Below are positions 8,078 through 16,640 of a stretch of 43,912 bases of DNA, one piece after another; within the stretch, counting starts at the first letter, position 1; the number at the start of each line of letters is the position of its first letter. Source of the stretch: Clostridiales bacterium (lineage in GTDB: Bacteria; Bacillota; Clostridia; Lachnospirales; Lachnospiraceae); the NCBI GenBank assembly GCA_018365455.1, contig JAGZJZ010000053.1:1-43912 (forward strand), given 5' to 3'. Both the position numbers and the translations under genes were made by a program. Below the pieces are notes generated by a model. That model saw only the letters and a list, made by a program, of their open reading frames with translations. It searched no databases and had not been told where the DNA came from.

Positions 8078-10042
8078 CTATTTCTTTTTATGCACATTCC
8101 GGATCGTTTTCTTTTTTACCGGCTTTTTCTTATCTCTTCCACTTCCGGAAGGCGTACCGTTTTTTATCCCGCCTTTTCCGCCGTTTTTATCCCATGTCTG
8201 CCTGCTATACTGGTCGGATGTACCGGAAGATGTTTTACTATCTCCCCTGAGCGGACGAATCAGGCATTTTTTATCAAAACCAATCAAGTCTGTCCGATGA
8301 GCTTTTGTCAGTGCCTCCGCAACCAGCTCCTGATTTTTGGGATTCCGGTATTGGATCAGCGCACGCTGCATTGCCTTTTCATGGGGATTATTGGGAACGT
8401 AAACCGGCTCCATGGTTCTTGGATCCACCCCTGTATAGTACATACAGGTAGAAATCGTAGACGGTGTGGGATAAAAGTCCTGAACCTGTTCCGGCATATA
8501 GCCCAGATCCCGGAGATATTCCGCAAGTGCCACGGCTTCCTTTAACGTAGATCCCGGATGGGATGACATCAGATAAGGCACCAGGTACTGATTTTTCCCG
8601 CATTTCGTATTCAGATCTTTATATTTATGCACGAATTTTTCGTAAACACTGCGCTCCGGCTTGCCCATCTTACTGAGTACCTTATCCGCAATATGCTCCG
8701 GGGCTACTTTTAGCTGTCCGCTTACATGATGCTCTACCAATTCTTTAAAAAAGGAATCATTCTGATCATAAATCAAATAGTCAAAACGGATCCCCGACCG
8801 GATAAATACCTTCTTCACATTTGGCAGATCCCGCAGTTTCCGAAGCAGGGACAGATAATCACTGTGGTCTACTTTCAGATTTTTACAAGGCGTGGGGAAC
8901 AGACATTGTTTTTTCGGACATGCCCCTTTCTCCAGCTGTTTGTCACATGCAGGCTGCCGGAAATTGGCAGTAGGTCCCCCCACATCATGAATATACCCTT
9001 TAAAATCTTTCTCCCAGATGAACTGATTTGCCTCAGCCAGAATGGATTCATGACTTCTGGTCTGGATGATCCTTCCCTGGTGGAAAGTCAGTGCACAGAA
9101 GCTGCATCCCCCAAAACATCCACGATTGCTTACCAGGCTGTATTTTACTTCTTCTATTGCCGGAATCCCGCCCTTATCATCATAGGAAGGATGCCAGGTC
9201 CTCATATATCCCAGGGAATAGACCCGGTCCATTTCTGACTGGCTTAAAGGCTTTGCCGGCGGGTTCTGCACTATATGCCATCCGTCTTTATAGCTTTCTA
9301 CCAGACGTTTCCCGGAAAATGGATCGGTGTTGCAATATTGAATATAAAAACTTTTTGCATAATTTAACTTGTCCGCCTTCAGTTCTTCAAAAGCCGGAAG
9401 TGTAATTGCATCATAAACAATGGATAAATCCCTGGTTTTAAAGACAGTTCCTTCAATAAAGGTCAGATCTTTCATCTCGATTCCGCTGTTAAGGGCATCC
9501 GCGATCTCTACAATAGAGCGTTCCCCCATGCCGTAAGAAATCAGATCAGCCCCTGAATCCAACAGAATAGAGCGCTTCAATGCATTTGCCCAGTAATCAT
9601 AGTGTGCCATCCTGCGCAAGCTGGCTTCAATACCGCCAATGATAACCGGCACGTGTTTATACGTCTGACGAATGAGATTACAATAGACGATTGTGGCATT
9701 GTCCGGACGTTTCCCCATCTCCCCGCCGGGACTGAATGCATCTGTTTTCCTGCGTTTCTTGGATACCGAATAATGGTTCACCATTGAATCCATATTTCCG
9801 GCGGAGACAAGGAATCCAAGCCTTGGCTCACCAAGTGCCATAATACTTTCTTTGTCCTTCCAGTCCGGCTGGGCAATAATCCCCACTTTATATCCATTCG
9901 CCTCCAGCATACGGCTGATTACCGCATGGGCAAAGGACGGATGATCCACATAGGCATCCCCTGTTATATATACAAAATCCAGCTGGGCTATGCCGCGAGC
10001 CTTCATATCTTCCCTGTTAACGGGCAAAAACTCCTTACTCAT
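8078..10042 (-). CDS. YgiQ-family radical SAM protein
   Basis: This 654-residue protein belongs to the UPF0313/YgiQ family. The radical SAM cluster motif CxxxCxxC is at C309, C313 and C316 (RGCFGGCSFC). A long N-terminal domain with IGGIEASLRRMAHYDYW precedes it, and the family C-terminal DUF3362-like region with DFYPTPSTISTCMYYTG follows. The tail after about residue 615 is lysine-, glycine- and serine-rich and low in complexity. The biochemical role of the family is not established. The start is the ATG with AGGAG five bases upstream; an in-frame ATG 18 codons earlier has no ribosome site. It lies downstream of a HAD phosphatase gene on the same strand. Confidence 0.93.
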   Translation of the reverse strand: MSKEFLPVNREDMKARGIAQLDFVYITGDAYVDHPSFAHAVISRMLEANGYKVGIIAQPDWKDKESIMALGEPRLGFLVSAGNMDSMVNHYSVSKKRRKTDAFSPGGEMGKRPDNATIVYCNLIRQTYKHVPVIIGGIEASLRRMAHYDYWANALKRSILLDSGADLISYGMGERSIVEIADALNSGIEMKDLTFIEGTVFKTRDLSIVYDAITLPAFEELKADKLNYAKSFYIQYCNTDPFSGKRLVESYKDGWHIVQNPPAKPLSQSEMDRVYSLGYMRTWHPSYDDKGGIPAIEEVKYSLVSNRGCFGGCSFCALTFHQGRIIQTRSHESILAEANQFIWEKDFKGYIHDVGGPTANFRQPACDKQLEKGACPKKQCLFPTPCKNLKVDHSDYLSLLRKLRDLPNVKKVFIRSGIRFDYLIYDQNDSFFKELVEHHVSGQLKVAPEHIADKVLSKMGKPERSVYEKFVHKYKDLNTKCGKNQYLVPYLMSSHPGSTLKEAVALAEYLRDLGYMPEQVQDFYPTPSTISTCMYYTGVDPRTMEPVYVPNNPHEKAMQRALIQYRNPKNQELVAEALTKAHRTDLIGFDKKCLIRPLRGDSKTSSGTSDQYSRQTWDKNGGKGGIKNGTPSGSGRDKKKPVKKKTIRNVHKKK

Positions 10043-10079
10043 TCGTTCTCCTGTCCGCCTGCTGTCTGCAGGCTTATAT

Positions 10080-10748
10080 CTATCGCAAATGTTCATAAGT
10101 ATGATTCAAAACCTCATGATAATCCGAAATATAATAATCTGCAAGTGCCTTCTTTTTCTGAATCTGCCCCATGGAGAAGGCATCTTCCACCGCACATACT
10201 TTCATGCCGGCGTTCTTGCCCGCCAGAATGCCCATACTGATGTCTTCAAAAACCAGACATTCAGCCGGAGCAATCTGCAGGTCCTCACTTACCTTCAGAT
10301 AAATGTCGGGCGAGGGTTTTCCTTTCGCAACTTCACATGCGGTCCGCACCGCGTCAATCCTGCCAGTTAGATGCTGTGCATGCATCACTGCCTCCACAAG
10401 TCCCCTGCCATTGCTGGTTGCAATTCCGGTTTTAATGCTGCGTTTTCTCAGTTCATCCAGAAATTCTGACGCACCTGGCTTAAGCTGCACTTCATTGGCA
10501 TACTTGTCATACGCCATCTCCATCCAGTCCTTTTTGATCTCTTCTGTGGTTTTCGGAAGAAAAAATGCGGTCCTGAAATAGTCAGCGGTCTCTGTAAAAC
10601 TCATTCCTTCAATCGCCCCATGAAGCCCTTTTGGCACCTGAATCTGAAACCTGTTCAGATATTCAATATCAATCTCTGGCCACATCCACATGGAATCTGC
10701 CAGAGTTCCGTCTAAGTCAAATATCACCGCTTTGATTCCTTCTAACAT
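10080..10748 (-). CDS. HAD-superfamily phosphatase, beta-phosphoglucomutase-like
   Basis: This 222-residue subfamily IA HAD hydrolase has motif I DLDGTLADS (nucleophile Asp near residue 11), motif II TSN at about 116-118, motif III lysine in GKPSPDIYLKV and motif IV FEDISMGILAGKNAGM. The helical cap lies between motifs I and II. Substrate is uncertain: beta-PGM-like enzymes and small sugar-phosphate phosphatases look alike here. A GGAGG precedes the ATG, and the gene overlaps the last seven bases of the RsuA-family gene, so the two are translationally coupled. Confidence 0.92.
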   Translation of the reverse strand: MLEGIKAVIFDLDGTLADSMWMWPEIDIEYLNRFQIQVPKGLHGAIEGMSFTETADYFRTAFFLPKTTEEIKKDWMEMAYDKYANEVQLKPGASEFLDELRKRSIKTGIATSNGRGLVEAVMHAQHLTGRIDAVRTACEVAKGKPSPDIYLKVSEDLQIAPAECLVFEDISMGILAGKNAGMKVCAVEDAFSMGQIQKKKALADYYISDYHEVLNHTYEHLR

Positions 10749-11464
10749 CCGCTTCCTCCGATCCTTTCTATTTCCTCTCTGGTTAAAGGGCGGTATTCGC
10801 CCTTCTTAAGATTTTCATCCAGGCTGATTGCACCCATAGACAGGCGTTTTAAATACACCACCTGCTTATCCACTGCCTCAAACATCCTTTTCACCTGGTG
10901 AAACCTGCCTTCCCGAATAGTCAGGCATACTTCCGATATTTCTCCGCTTTTTAAGATCTCAAGCTCTGCCGGCAAGGTGGGCTTTTCTTCACCGATATCC
11001 ACGCCCTGCAAAAAAGTCTGCCGGTCTGTTTCGGTAACCTTGCCTTCCACTTTTGCAAAATAAGTCTTATTCACGTGTTTTCTCGGGGAAAGCAGTTCAT
11101 GGGCAAGGGCACCGTCATTCGTAATTAACAGCAGCCCTTCTGTATCTTTATCCAACCTGCCCACTGGGAATAGTTCTTCCTTTTTCCCGGAAGATATAAA
11201 ATCCATTACCGTCTGATGCAGGTTGTCCTGTGTAGCTGTCACACAGCCTGCAGGCTTATGAAACATATAATATTCATATTTCTGGTAGGTCAGTGATTTC
11301 TGTCCAACACATACCTCATCTCCATCCGCATCCAGCTTCGTCTCAGGCTTTTTCACAACTTCTCCATTGACCGTCACCAACCCTTTGCGGATCTGGTTCT
11401 TTACCTCTGTCCTGGTTCCCGCTCCTGCGTTTGCCAGGTATTTATCTAATCTTATCAGACTCAT
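10742..11464 (-). CDS. RsuA/RluB-family pseudouridine synthase
   Basis: This 240-residue enzyme has an N-terminal S4 domain (MSLIRLDKYLANAGAGTRTE), the catalytic motif GRLDKDTEGLLLITND with Asp105, and the family tail RMFEAVDKQVVYLKRLSMG. Length and the absence of long extensions fit RsuA (16S rRNA U516) better than RluB or RluF, but the target cannot be proven from sequence. It begins directly after the rsmF-like stop (TAAATG), with GGAG ten bases upstream, and overlaps the HAD gene at its 3' end. It is part of an rRNA-modification operon. Confidence 0.93.
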   Translation of the reverse strand: MSLIRLDKYLANAGAGTRTEVKNQIRKGLVTVNGEVVKKPETKLDADGDEVCVGQKSLTYQKYEYYMFHKPAGCVTATQDNLHQTVMDFISSGKKEELFPVGRLDKDTEGLLLITNDGALAHELLSPRKHVNKTYFAKVEGKVTETDRQTFLQGVDIGEEKPTLPAELEILKSGEISEVCLTIREGRFHQVKRMFEAVDKQVVYLKRLSMGAISLDENLKKGEYRPLTREEIERIGGSGC

Positions 11465-12847
11465 TTACTGTATTCTCCATCCGGGGTAGTATTTATTCTT
11501 AAGCGAGCCACCCGCTGCTTTGGCAAATCCCAGCGGATATCCGTCCACACAGACCAGAATCCAGCCTTTTAACCCATTTGCCTCGTCATCCTCAAGTTCA
11601 ATTGTTTCACCCTTTAAATATTTCACTGCCCGTTCATCGCCGCCGGAAAAAGAGATGCTGTATTTTGCCTGTTCTCTTTTCAGGCTCATTGCCAGTGCCT
11701 GGCTTGGCTCAAAACGGTTTTTCTTTATTTCGCCCAGATATAATCCGGTGCGTAAAAAACGCAGTCCACGGATATTACCAAGGGCTTCCGGTATGGCATA
11801 TACCCGGTTGTCATAGACGGTAATCGTCCTGCCTGTCAAATCCATTTTCAGACACTGGTCAAAAAATTCCTGACACTCCTTAGGAATCACCTGTTTTTTC
11901 TTTTTCTGCTTCGCTGCTTCCCAGGCTGAAGAGAATTTGCCATTCTTTTTTAAAAGAGCTGCAAAGTGCCCCTCTCCAGCCATTTTATGGGGCCAGATCC
12001 GCACGCAGTTCTCTAATTGCTTATTTCCATCAGCTGCCCCTGGAATGCCTTTCCCGAATCCCTCATAGCCTTTCATGGGTATCACTTCAAAATCCGGTCT
12101 TTCCCTCAGAAGAGAAGCAATGGAACATTCATCCTCCAGCGCAGAAAAAGTACAGGTAGAATATAGCAATAATCCTCCCGGCTTTAACATATCGGCTGCC
12201 GTCAGCAGTATTTCCTTTTGGATCTCAGCATAATATTCCGGTCCGTGCTCCAGCCAGCTCTTTATCATAGCCGGGTCTTTACGAAACATCCCTTCCCCGG
12301 AACAGGGTGCATCAATTAAAATTTTATCAAAAAATTCTCTAAAATAAGGCAGAAGCTTCTGTGGCGTTTCGCTGGTAACCAAAATATCCGGTATCCCAAA
12401 TAATTCCAGATTCTTCAAAAGCCCTTTTGCCCTGGAATTGCTGATATCATTGGCAACCAGCACTCCGGTACCCCTTAATTTTGCCCCCAGCTCCGTTGCT
12501 TTTCCACCGGGTGCTGCGCAGAGATCCAGCACACAGTCCCCTTCTGTAACAGGAAGCCTGTCTGCGGGTATCATAGCACTTGGTTCCTGCACATAGTATA
12601 ACCCCGCATGGTAATGGGGATGCTTCGTAACGGACTGCGAGTCCTCATAAAAGAATCCATTTTCCACCCAGGGTATTGGTTTTAATGAAAAAGGTGTCAG
12701 CTTCAGAAATTCATCCACTGTTATCTTGCTTGTATTCACCCGGAGTCCATGAACCCGGTCCTGCCCCGCGCTGTTTAAATAAGCTTCATATTCCACTGCT
12801 CCCAGCAGTTCCTTCATGGAATCCGCAAATTCCTGTGGTAAATTCAT
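11465..12847 (-). CDS. RsmF/RsmB-like rRNA (cytosine-C5) methyltransferase
   Basis: This 460-residue SAM-dependent methyltransferase is of the NOL1/NOP2/Sun family and makes m5C in rRNA. Residues 1-85 are the RNA-binding N-terminal region. The SAM motif LDLCAAPGGKATEL lies at about 108-121. The two family cysteines are C182 (DAPCSGEGMF) and the catalytic C232 (YSTCTF). A C-terminal region of about 180 residues ending in GYPLGFAKAAGG resembles the RsmF PUA-like tail. Start choice: AGGAG six bases before the ATG at 12847. The in-frame extension upstream would read through a palindrome and has no similarity. It is the first gene of the rsmF-rsuA-HAD-ygiQ run. Confidence 0.93.
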   Translation of the reverse strand: MNLPQEFADSMKELLGAVEYEAYLNSAGQDRVHGLRVNTSKITVDEFLKLTPFSLKPIPWVENGFFYEDSQSVTKHPHYHAGLYYVQEPSAMIPADRLPVTEGDCVLDLCAAPGGKATELGAKLRGTGVLVANDISNSRAKGLLKNLELFGIPDILVTSETPQKLLPYFREFFDKILIDAPCSGEGMFRKDPAMIKSWLEHGPEYYAEIQKEILLTAADMLKPGGLLLYSTCTFSALEDECSIASLLRERPDFEVIPMKGYEGFGKGIPGAADGNKQLENCVRIWPHKMAGEGHFAALLKKNGKFSSAWEAAKQKKKKQVIPKECQEFFDQCLKMDLTGRTITVYDNRVYAIPEALGNIRGLRFLRTGLYLGEIKKNRFEPSQALAMSLKREQAKYSISFSGGDERAVKYLKGETIELEDDEANGLKGWILVCVDGYPLGFAKAAGGSLKNKYYPGWRIQ

Positions 12848-12866
12848 CGATTGCTCCTTTTCAAAG

Positions 12867-12882
12867 AGAGTGTGCACACTCT
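12867..12882. promoter_or_regulatory. Perfect 16-bp palindrome upstream of the rsmF-like gene
   Basis: AGAGTGTGCACACTCT is self-complementary and ends 20 bases before the rsmF-like start, right after a TATATAAG stretch that could be a -10 region. It could be an operator at the transcription start or, less likely, an RNA hairpin. No known regulator is assigned. Confidence 0.45.
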
Positions 12883-12958
12883 TATATATGTATTTTATTT
12901 TCCGTTGAGTATCAGCATCCTGCACGCTGCAAAATATCCGTCACACTCAATGGTTTTT

Positions 12959-13768
12959 TCAAACACGCTCCAGTGACTGGGCGCGATAACCTTCTGCAAT
13001 AATATCCAGCTGCTTGTGGAAACGTTCCAGCTGTTCGATATCGTTCAGTTCATAGATACGGTAAAATTCGTCCTGAATCTTAATAATTTCTCTCTTATTT
13101 GCCAGATGGTACAGATTCTGTATGTTATTCAAGATGTCAGACACCAGGTTCGCCTGGATCTGGAACGAATTCTGTGCATCCATGATCTCACTTCGTACAG
13201 AGGACATCTCATTGTCCAGTACGATAATCGCATCCGCCGCTTTGCTTAATTTCATCCGGATATGCTCCGGAATATTGCGCTTATATTTATACTGCAGTGA
13301 ATGCTCGATTGTAGACCAGAAATTCATTGCCAGTGTCCGGATCTGTATCTCAACCTGAATCCTTTTACTGCCGGCAAGGGTCTGGACTTCATAATAGACG
13401 ATCATATGATAGCTGCGGTAACCGCTGGATTTCATATTGGTGATGTAATCCTTCTCGCTCTTGACCGACATATCGGTTCGGTTTCGGATAATCTCCACTA
13501 CTTTTTCAATATCCTCCACAAACTGGCAGATAATGCGTACGCCTGCTATATCATCTAATTTTTCTTCTATCTCATTCAGCGGTATTCTCTTTTTCTGTGC
13601 CTTCTCCAATATGCTGGATATGGCTTTTACCCGCCCCATAACCTGTTCTATCGGTGAATACTTTCCCCTGGCCCGATGCTCTCTGATCAGATGCTCAAAC
13701 TTCACGGTCAGCTCATTCACTGCTAATTCATATGGATCCAGTATTTCTCTCCATAATTGTATTTCCAT
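12959..13768 (-). CDS. Small alarmone synthetase (RelP/RelQ-like GTP pyrophosphokinase)
   Basis: This 269-residue RelA/SpoT synthetase-domain protein has no HD hydrolase, TGS or ACT domain. It transfers pyrophosphate from ATP to GTP or GDP to make (p)ppGpp. Visible motifs are KYSPIEQVMGRVKAISSI (substrate binding), DDIAGVRIICQ, KSSGYRSYHMIV (the guanine-stacking Tyr is in this loop) and VEIQIRTLAMNFWSTIEHS with the catalytic Glu. The C-terminal 80 residues are helical, as in tetrameric SAS enzymes, and longer than RelQ (about 210). The ATG at 13768 has AGAGGAG ten bases upstream. Its neighbours give no operon partner, and the 5' flank is a palindromic repeat. Confidence 0.93.
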   Translation of the reverse strand: MEIQLWREILDPYELAVNELTVKFEHLIREHRARGKYSPIEQVMGRVKAISSILEKAQKKRIPLNEIEEKLDDIAGVRIICQFVEDIEKVVEIIRNRTDMSVKSEKDYITNMKSSGYRSYHMIVYYEVQTLAGSKRIQVEIQIRTLAMNFWSTIEHSLQYKYKRNIPEHIRMKLSKAADAIIVLDNEMSSVRSEIMDAQNSFQIQANLVSDILNNIQNLYHLANKREIIKIQDEFYRIYELNDIEQLERFHKQLDIIAEGYRAQSLERV

Positions 13769-13821
13769 ATACCTGATTCTCCTCTTAACTATAATAATTC
13801 CCCTTAATATTTTAGTATATC

Positions 13822-13954
13822 GTAACAGTTCAGACAAGCTGCCCTGTTACTGCAAAAATCCATTTATAATCGCTTGTGCGATGGGATTTTTGCACTCCTG
13901 AATCACTTTCTCACGGGATGTGCAGTAAATGCGCATACCTATTTGAATTGTTAC
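13822..13954. repeat. Palindromic repeat family 1, copy A, with a nested insertion
   Basis: The element starts GTAACAGTTCAGACAAGC and ends with a degenerate complement (TTTGAATTGTTAC). It corresponds to the reverse complement of copy C at 27307, interrupted after GCTGCCC by about 62 extra bases (13845-13906). The insert has its own inverted repeat, TGCAAAAATCC and GGATTTTTGCA. No coding potential. It occupies the gap between the alarmone synthetase and M23 genes. Confidence 0.82.
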
Positions 13955-13960
13955 AGTATA

Positions 13961-14836
13961 TCATACTTCATATGCATATTTCAACTTTCGATCTTCTAAA
14001 TAACGAAGAACCCAGTAGGGGTTAACACTGACTTCTTCCTTCCTTGCTGTTTTAATATAGATGCCAAAATGCAGATGCACGTCAAAATTCCCCGTGGTAC
14101 CTTCTATTTTACTATACCCGGTATCTCCCATATATCCCAGAAGTTCTCCTGCCTGAACCTCATCACCCTTTTTTAAAATCCCCGCATAAGAACTCAGATG
14201 AGCATAGTAGAAATATCCGCCGTGTTCCGAACGTATACCGATACGCCATCCGCCTTTTTCCAGCCATCCAACCTGTTCTACAACACCATTTGATACACTG
14301 ACCACGGGATATTTGCCTCTGACATTTTCTTGTGGAAAAATATCCGTTCCTTCATGCCCCCGCTTGCCGCCGTAATTACGCTCCAGCATCCAGGAGTCCT
14401 CAAAGGAAGTCTGGGATTCTTTCTCACTGGTACTGTCCGGCACAGGATAATACATGACGTCCTCCCAAATGGCGGCATAACTTTGCTGGATTTCCTGCAG
14501 CGCATGTAAATTATATGCCTGAAAATACGTACGCCACAGATAATAATCGGATGGGGTAAGCAAAGAGGTTTTCACATTTTCAAGTTCAAATTGATATTTG
14601 GGCATCCATACAGACAGCAGATCATAGACCGGCACATCTTCCGACTTACTGATTTCCATCAGCCGCCTGTAATTATCCTCTCCAATTTTTTGGCTGCGAA
14701 ATCCCATTGTCTCGTTGGACTGAAACGTTAGATTGAATATTTTTCCCTGGGTATGTAAATAATCGATGCATCCATAACAAAAAATGCCCACCAGAAGAAT
14801 TACAAAGATATTTCGAAGAAGCTTTATTTTACTCAT
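13961..14836 (-). CDS. M23-family zinc metallopeptidase, membrane anchored
   Basis: This 291-residue protein has an N-terminal membrane segment (about 6-24) followed by an extracellular region. Residues 155-265 form the LytM/M23 endopeptidase domain: H161 and D165 in GHEGTDIF and H254/H256 in HLHFG provide the zinc ligands and catalytic His, and H213 sits in YYAHLSS. Members cut peptidoglycan cross-links. The central region (60-130) has no recognised domain. Sporulation (SpoIIQ-like) or cell separation roles are possible; adjacency to ylbJ is only suggestive. The ribosome site is weak, but no better start fits the signal-anchor. Confidence 0.9.
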   Translation of the reverse strand: MSKIKLLRNIFVILLVGIFCYGCIDYLHTQGKIFNLTFQSNETMGFRSQKIGEDNYRRLMEISKSEDVPVYDLLSVWMPKYQFELENVKTSLLTPSDYYLWRTYFQAYNLHALQEIQQSYAAIWEDVMYYPVPDSTSEKESQTSFEDSWMLERNYGGKRGHEGTDIFPQENVRGKYPVVSVSNGVVEQVGWLEKGGWRIGIRSEHGGYFYYAHLSSYAGILKKGDEVQAGELLGYMGDTGYSKIEGTTGNFDVHLHFGIYIKTARKEEVSVNPYWVLRYLEDRKLKYAYEV

Positions 14837-14969
14837 ATTTTGGACGCACAGGCTTTCTATTCTCCTGATTAATATATGCGTAAAATATCCGATTTAGAAT
14901 CAAAAATTGACATTTTTTCAGGAATGAATCTCTCCAGGGACTTCATATACTATAAAAAACATATTCGCG

Positions 14970-15060
14970 CTGTCTGGCGTAAATAACGAGATATAATAAA
15001 AAACAATGTATCTGCATTCAATCGTGCAGACAATTATATATTGTTATTTATGCCAGATAG
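14970..15060. repeat. Long inverted repeat upstream of ylbJ
   Basis: TCTGGCGTAAATAAC (14973-14987) and GTTATTTATGCCAGA (15043-15057) are complementary except for one G-T pair, and further pairing (TGT-TCTGCA with TGCAGACA) occurs inside. The hairpin ends 18 bases before the chosen ylbJ start. Two candidate -10 boxes exist: TATACT at 14946, which would transcribe the whole hairpin, and TATAAT at 14992, inside it. Confidence 0.7.
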
Positions 15061-15077
15061 TCACAGGTACAGCATCT

Positions 15078-16004
15078 ATGAAAAAAATGCTCTATGGCCT
15101 GGTCATTACGACCGCACTGATCTTTCTCTATCTCTGCCCGGCAGACGGCTTTGACGCCTCTCTAGCCGGACTGCTCCTCTGGTTCCAGACATTGGTACCT
15201 ACCCTGCTGCCTCTGATGATCCTCTCCAACCTGATTATAGGTCTTGGACTGATCGAACCGCTGATGTTTCTGTTTGCTCCCATCTTTCGATTTCTGTTCG
15301 GCGTAGGTACAAACGGAAGCTATGCACTCACTGTTGGATTCTTCTGCGGATACCCCATGGGTGCCAAGGTCATTGCAGATCTCACCAATGAAAAACAGAT
15401 AACCCTTTCAGAAGCACAATATCTTTTAGGATTTTGCAACAATGTAAGCCCGATGTTTATTATCAATTTCCTTGTATTGGAACATCTGCATAAGGAAGAA
15501 CTGATTATTCCCACCATTGTAATCATATATGGTGCTCCATTACTCTATGGATTGTTTTCCGGAATAAAATGCAGAAAACAATTCCGGGAATCCACTTCTT
15601 TACATACAAATACAGCACCTACCACGACATTGAATTTTGGACTGGTAGATGCCTGTATTATGAACGGTATAATAAATATCACAAAACTGGGGGGATACAT
15701 TATGCTCTTTGCAATTCTGGCAAAAATCGTATTATATCTGCCCATCTCGAATGCAGTCATAAAAGCTTTCCTGGTCGGCATCATGGAAGTGACCAATGGG
15801 ATCCATACCATATCTATGGAAAATGCATCCTTTACCGTCCAATACCTGCTTTTAATTGCAATTTGTTCTTTTGGCGGATTATCTTCAATTGCCCAGACAG
15901 AAAGCATGATACACGAAAGCGGTCTTCGCCTTTCCAAATATGTAATATCAAAGCTCATTATTACTGTCATCGCCCTTGCACTTGCCGCATGTTATCTGCT
16001 GTAA
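15078..16004 (+). CDS. ylbJ: Sporulation integral membrane protein YlbJ-like
   Basis: This protein of about 308 residues is mostly hydrophobic, with roughly eight membrane segments and two gate/nucleoside-recognition halves. Characteristic stretches are LVPTLLPLMILSNLIIGLG, VGFFCGYPMGAKVIADL, LGFCNNVSPMFIINF and, in the second half, SFGGLSSIAQTESMI. YlbJ is a sigma-E-controlled spore-formation protein in Bacillus, of unknown transport substrate. The ATG at 15078 was chosen because it opens directly into the first membrane helix. An earlier in-frame ATG (15006) lies inside a hairpin. The ribosome site is weak for both (AGG ten bases upstream of 15078). It faces the DivIVA-like gene and shares a terminator with it. 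Confidence 0.9.
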   Translation: MKKMLYGLVITTALIFLYLCPADGFDASLAGLLLWFQTLVPTLLPLMILSNLIIGLGLIEPLMFLFAPIFRFLFGVGTNGSYALTVGFFCGYPMGAKVIADLTNEKQITLSEAQYLLGFCNNVSPMFIINFLVLEHLHKEELIIPTIVIIYGAPLLYGLFSGIKCRKQFRESTSLHTNTAPTTTLNFGLVDACIMNGIINITKLGGYIMLFAILAKIVLYLPISNAVIKAFLVGIMEVTNGIHTISMENASFTVQYLLLIAICSFGGLSSIAQTESMIHESGLRLSKYVISKLIITVIALALAACYLL

Positions 16005-16039
16005 AAAAGGTTTCATCCAAAAGTTTAACGAAACACTTT
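16003..16039. terminator. Converging terminator between ylbJ and the DivIVA-like gene
   Basis: AAAGG-TTTC on the left pairs with GAAAC-ACTTT on the right with one bulge, around a loop of about 15 bases. It is flanked by six A on the left, which give a T-tract on the minus strand. The stem is short, but it fills the entire space between two converging genes. Confidence 0.5.
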
Positions 16040-16640
16040 ATTCTGCAGCTTCGCCTTCGCCGCTCTCTTCCATAGCTGTTGCAACGTAGTTATTCGGAAC
16101 AGACTGCGGAGACAGTTCGCTGCGGTTTTTATTTACAATATCATAACAAGACTGAATGGAATTCAGGAAGGTATTGTATTTCGCACCTGCCGTATCAATT
16201 GTATGGCTCATAATTTTTTCTAAGTTTTCCAGCATTTCATCCGTATATTGAATCGCACTCATACGAATACTGTTTGCATCATTTGTTGCATTATCCAGAA
16301 TTTCCTGTGCCTGGCGGTTGGTGTGCTCTAAAAGCGCATTGGACTGTGCCACTGCCTGCTGCATGATTTCATCCTGGCTGATCATCTGCTGCTGCTGTGA
16401 AGTAGCATCTGCAAGCATACTGTCCGCTTTTGCCTGGGCATCTGCCAGTATGGCATCCTTATTGCTGATAATCTTCTGGTATCTCTTTATCTCATCCGGA
16501 GTCTTCATACGAAGTTCTCTAAGTAATTCTTCCAGTTCTTCTTTATTTACAACAATTTTAGTAGAAGACAAAGGCTGAAATTTACAACTGTCTACATACT
16601 CTTCAATTTCTTCAATAATTTGTTCGATTCTGCTGCTCAT
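16038..16640 (-). CDS. DivIVA-like coiled-coil protein
   Basis: This 200-residue protein is almost entirely helical and highly charged. Residues about 45-145 form a long coiled coil rich in A, Q and E (KADSMLADATSQQQQ, TNRQAQEILDNATNDANSI), and the tail is acidic (MEESGEGEAAE). Such proteins are annotated as DivIVA-domain or ATPase-like; no ATPase motif is present. In Clostridia it is commonly found after coaD, as here, where the coaD stop and this start overlap as TAATG. A role in cell-pole or envelope organisation is inferred only from fold. Confidence 0.8.
   Translation of the reverse strand: MSSRIEQIIEEIEEYVDSCKFQPLSSTKIVVNKEELEELLRELRMKTPDEIKRYQKIISNKDAILADAQAKADSMLADATSQQQQMISQDEIMQQAVAQSNALLEHTNRQAQEILDNATNDANSIRMSAIQYTDEMLENLEKIMSHTIDTAGAKYNTFLNSIQSCYDIVNKNRSELSPQSVPNNYVATAMEESGEGEAAE

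Noticed and set aside
14761..14836. Lipoprotein signal for the M23 peptidase
   Set aside because: Cys20 and Cys23 are preceded by GIF and CYG, which do not fit a lipobox. A plain membrane anchor is more likely.
14907..14912. TTGACA before ylbJ as a sigma-A -35 box
   Set aside because: The sequence 17 bases downstream is CTCTCC, not a -10, and 16-18 base spacings give nothing better.
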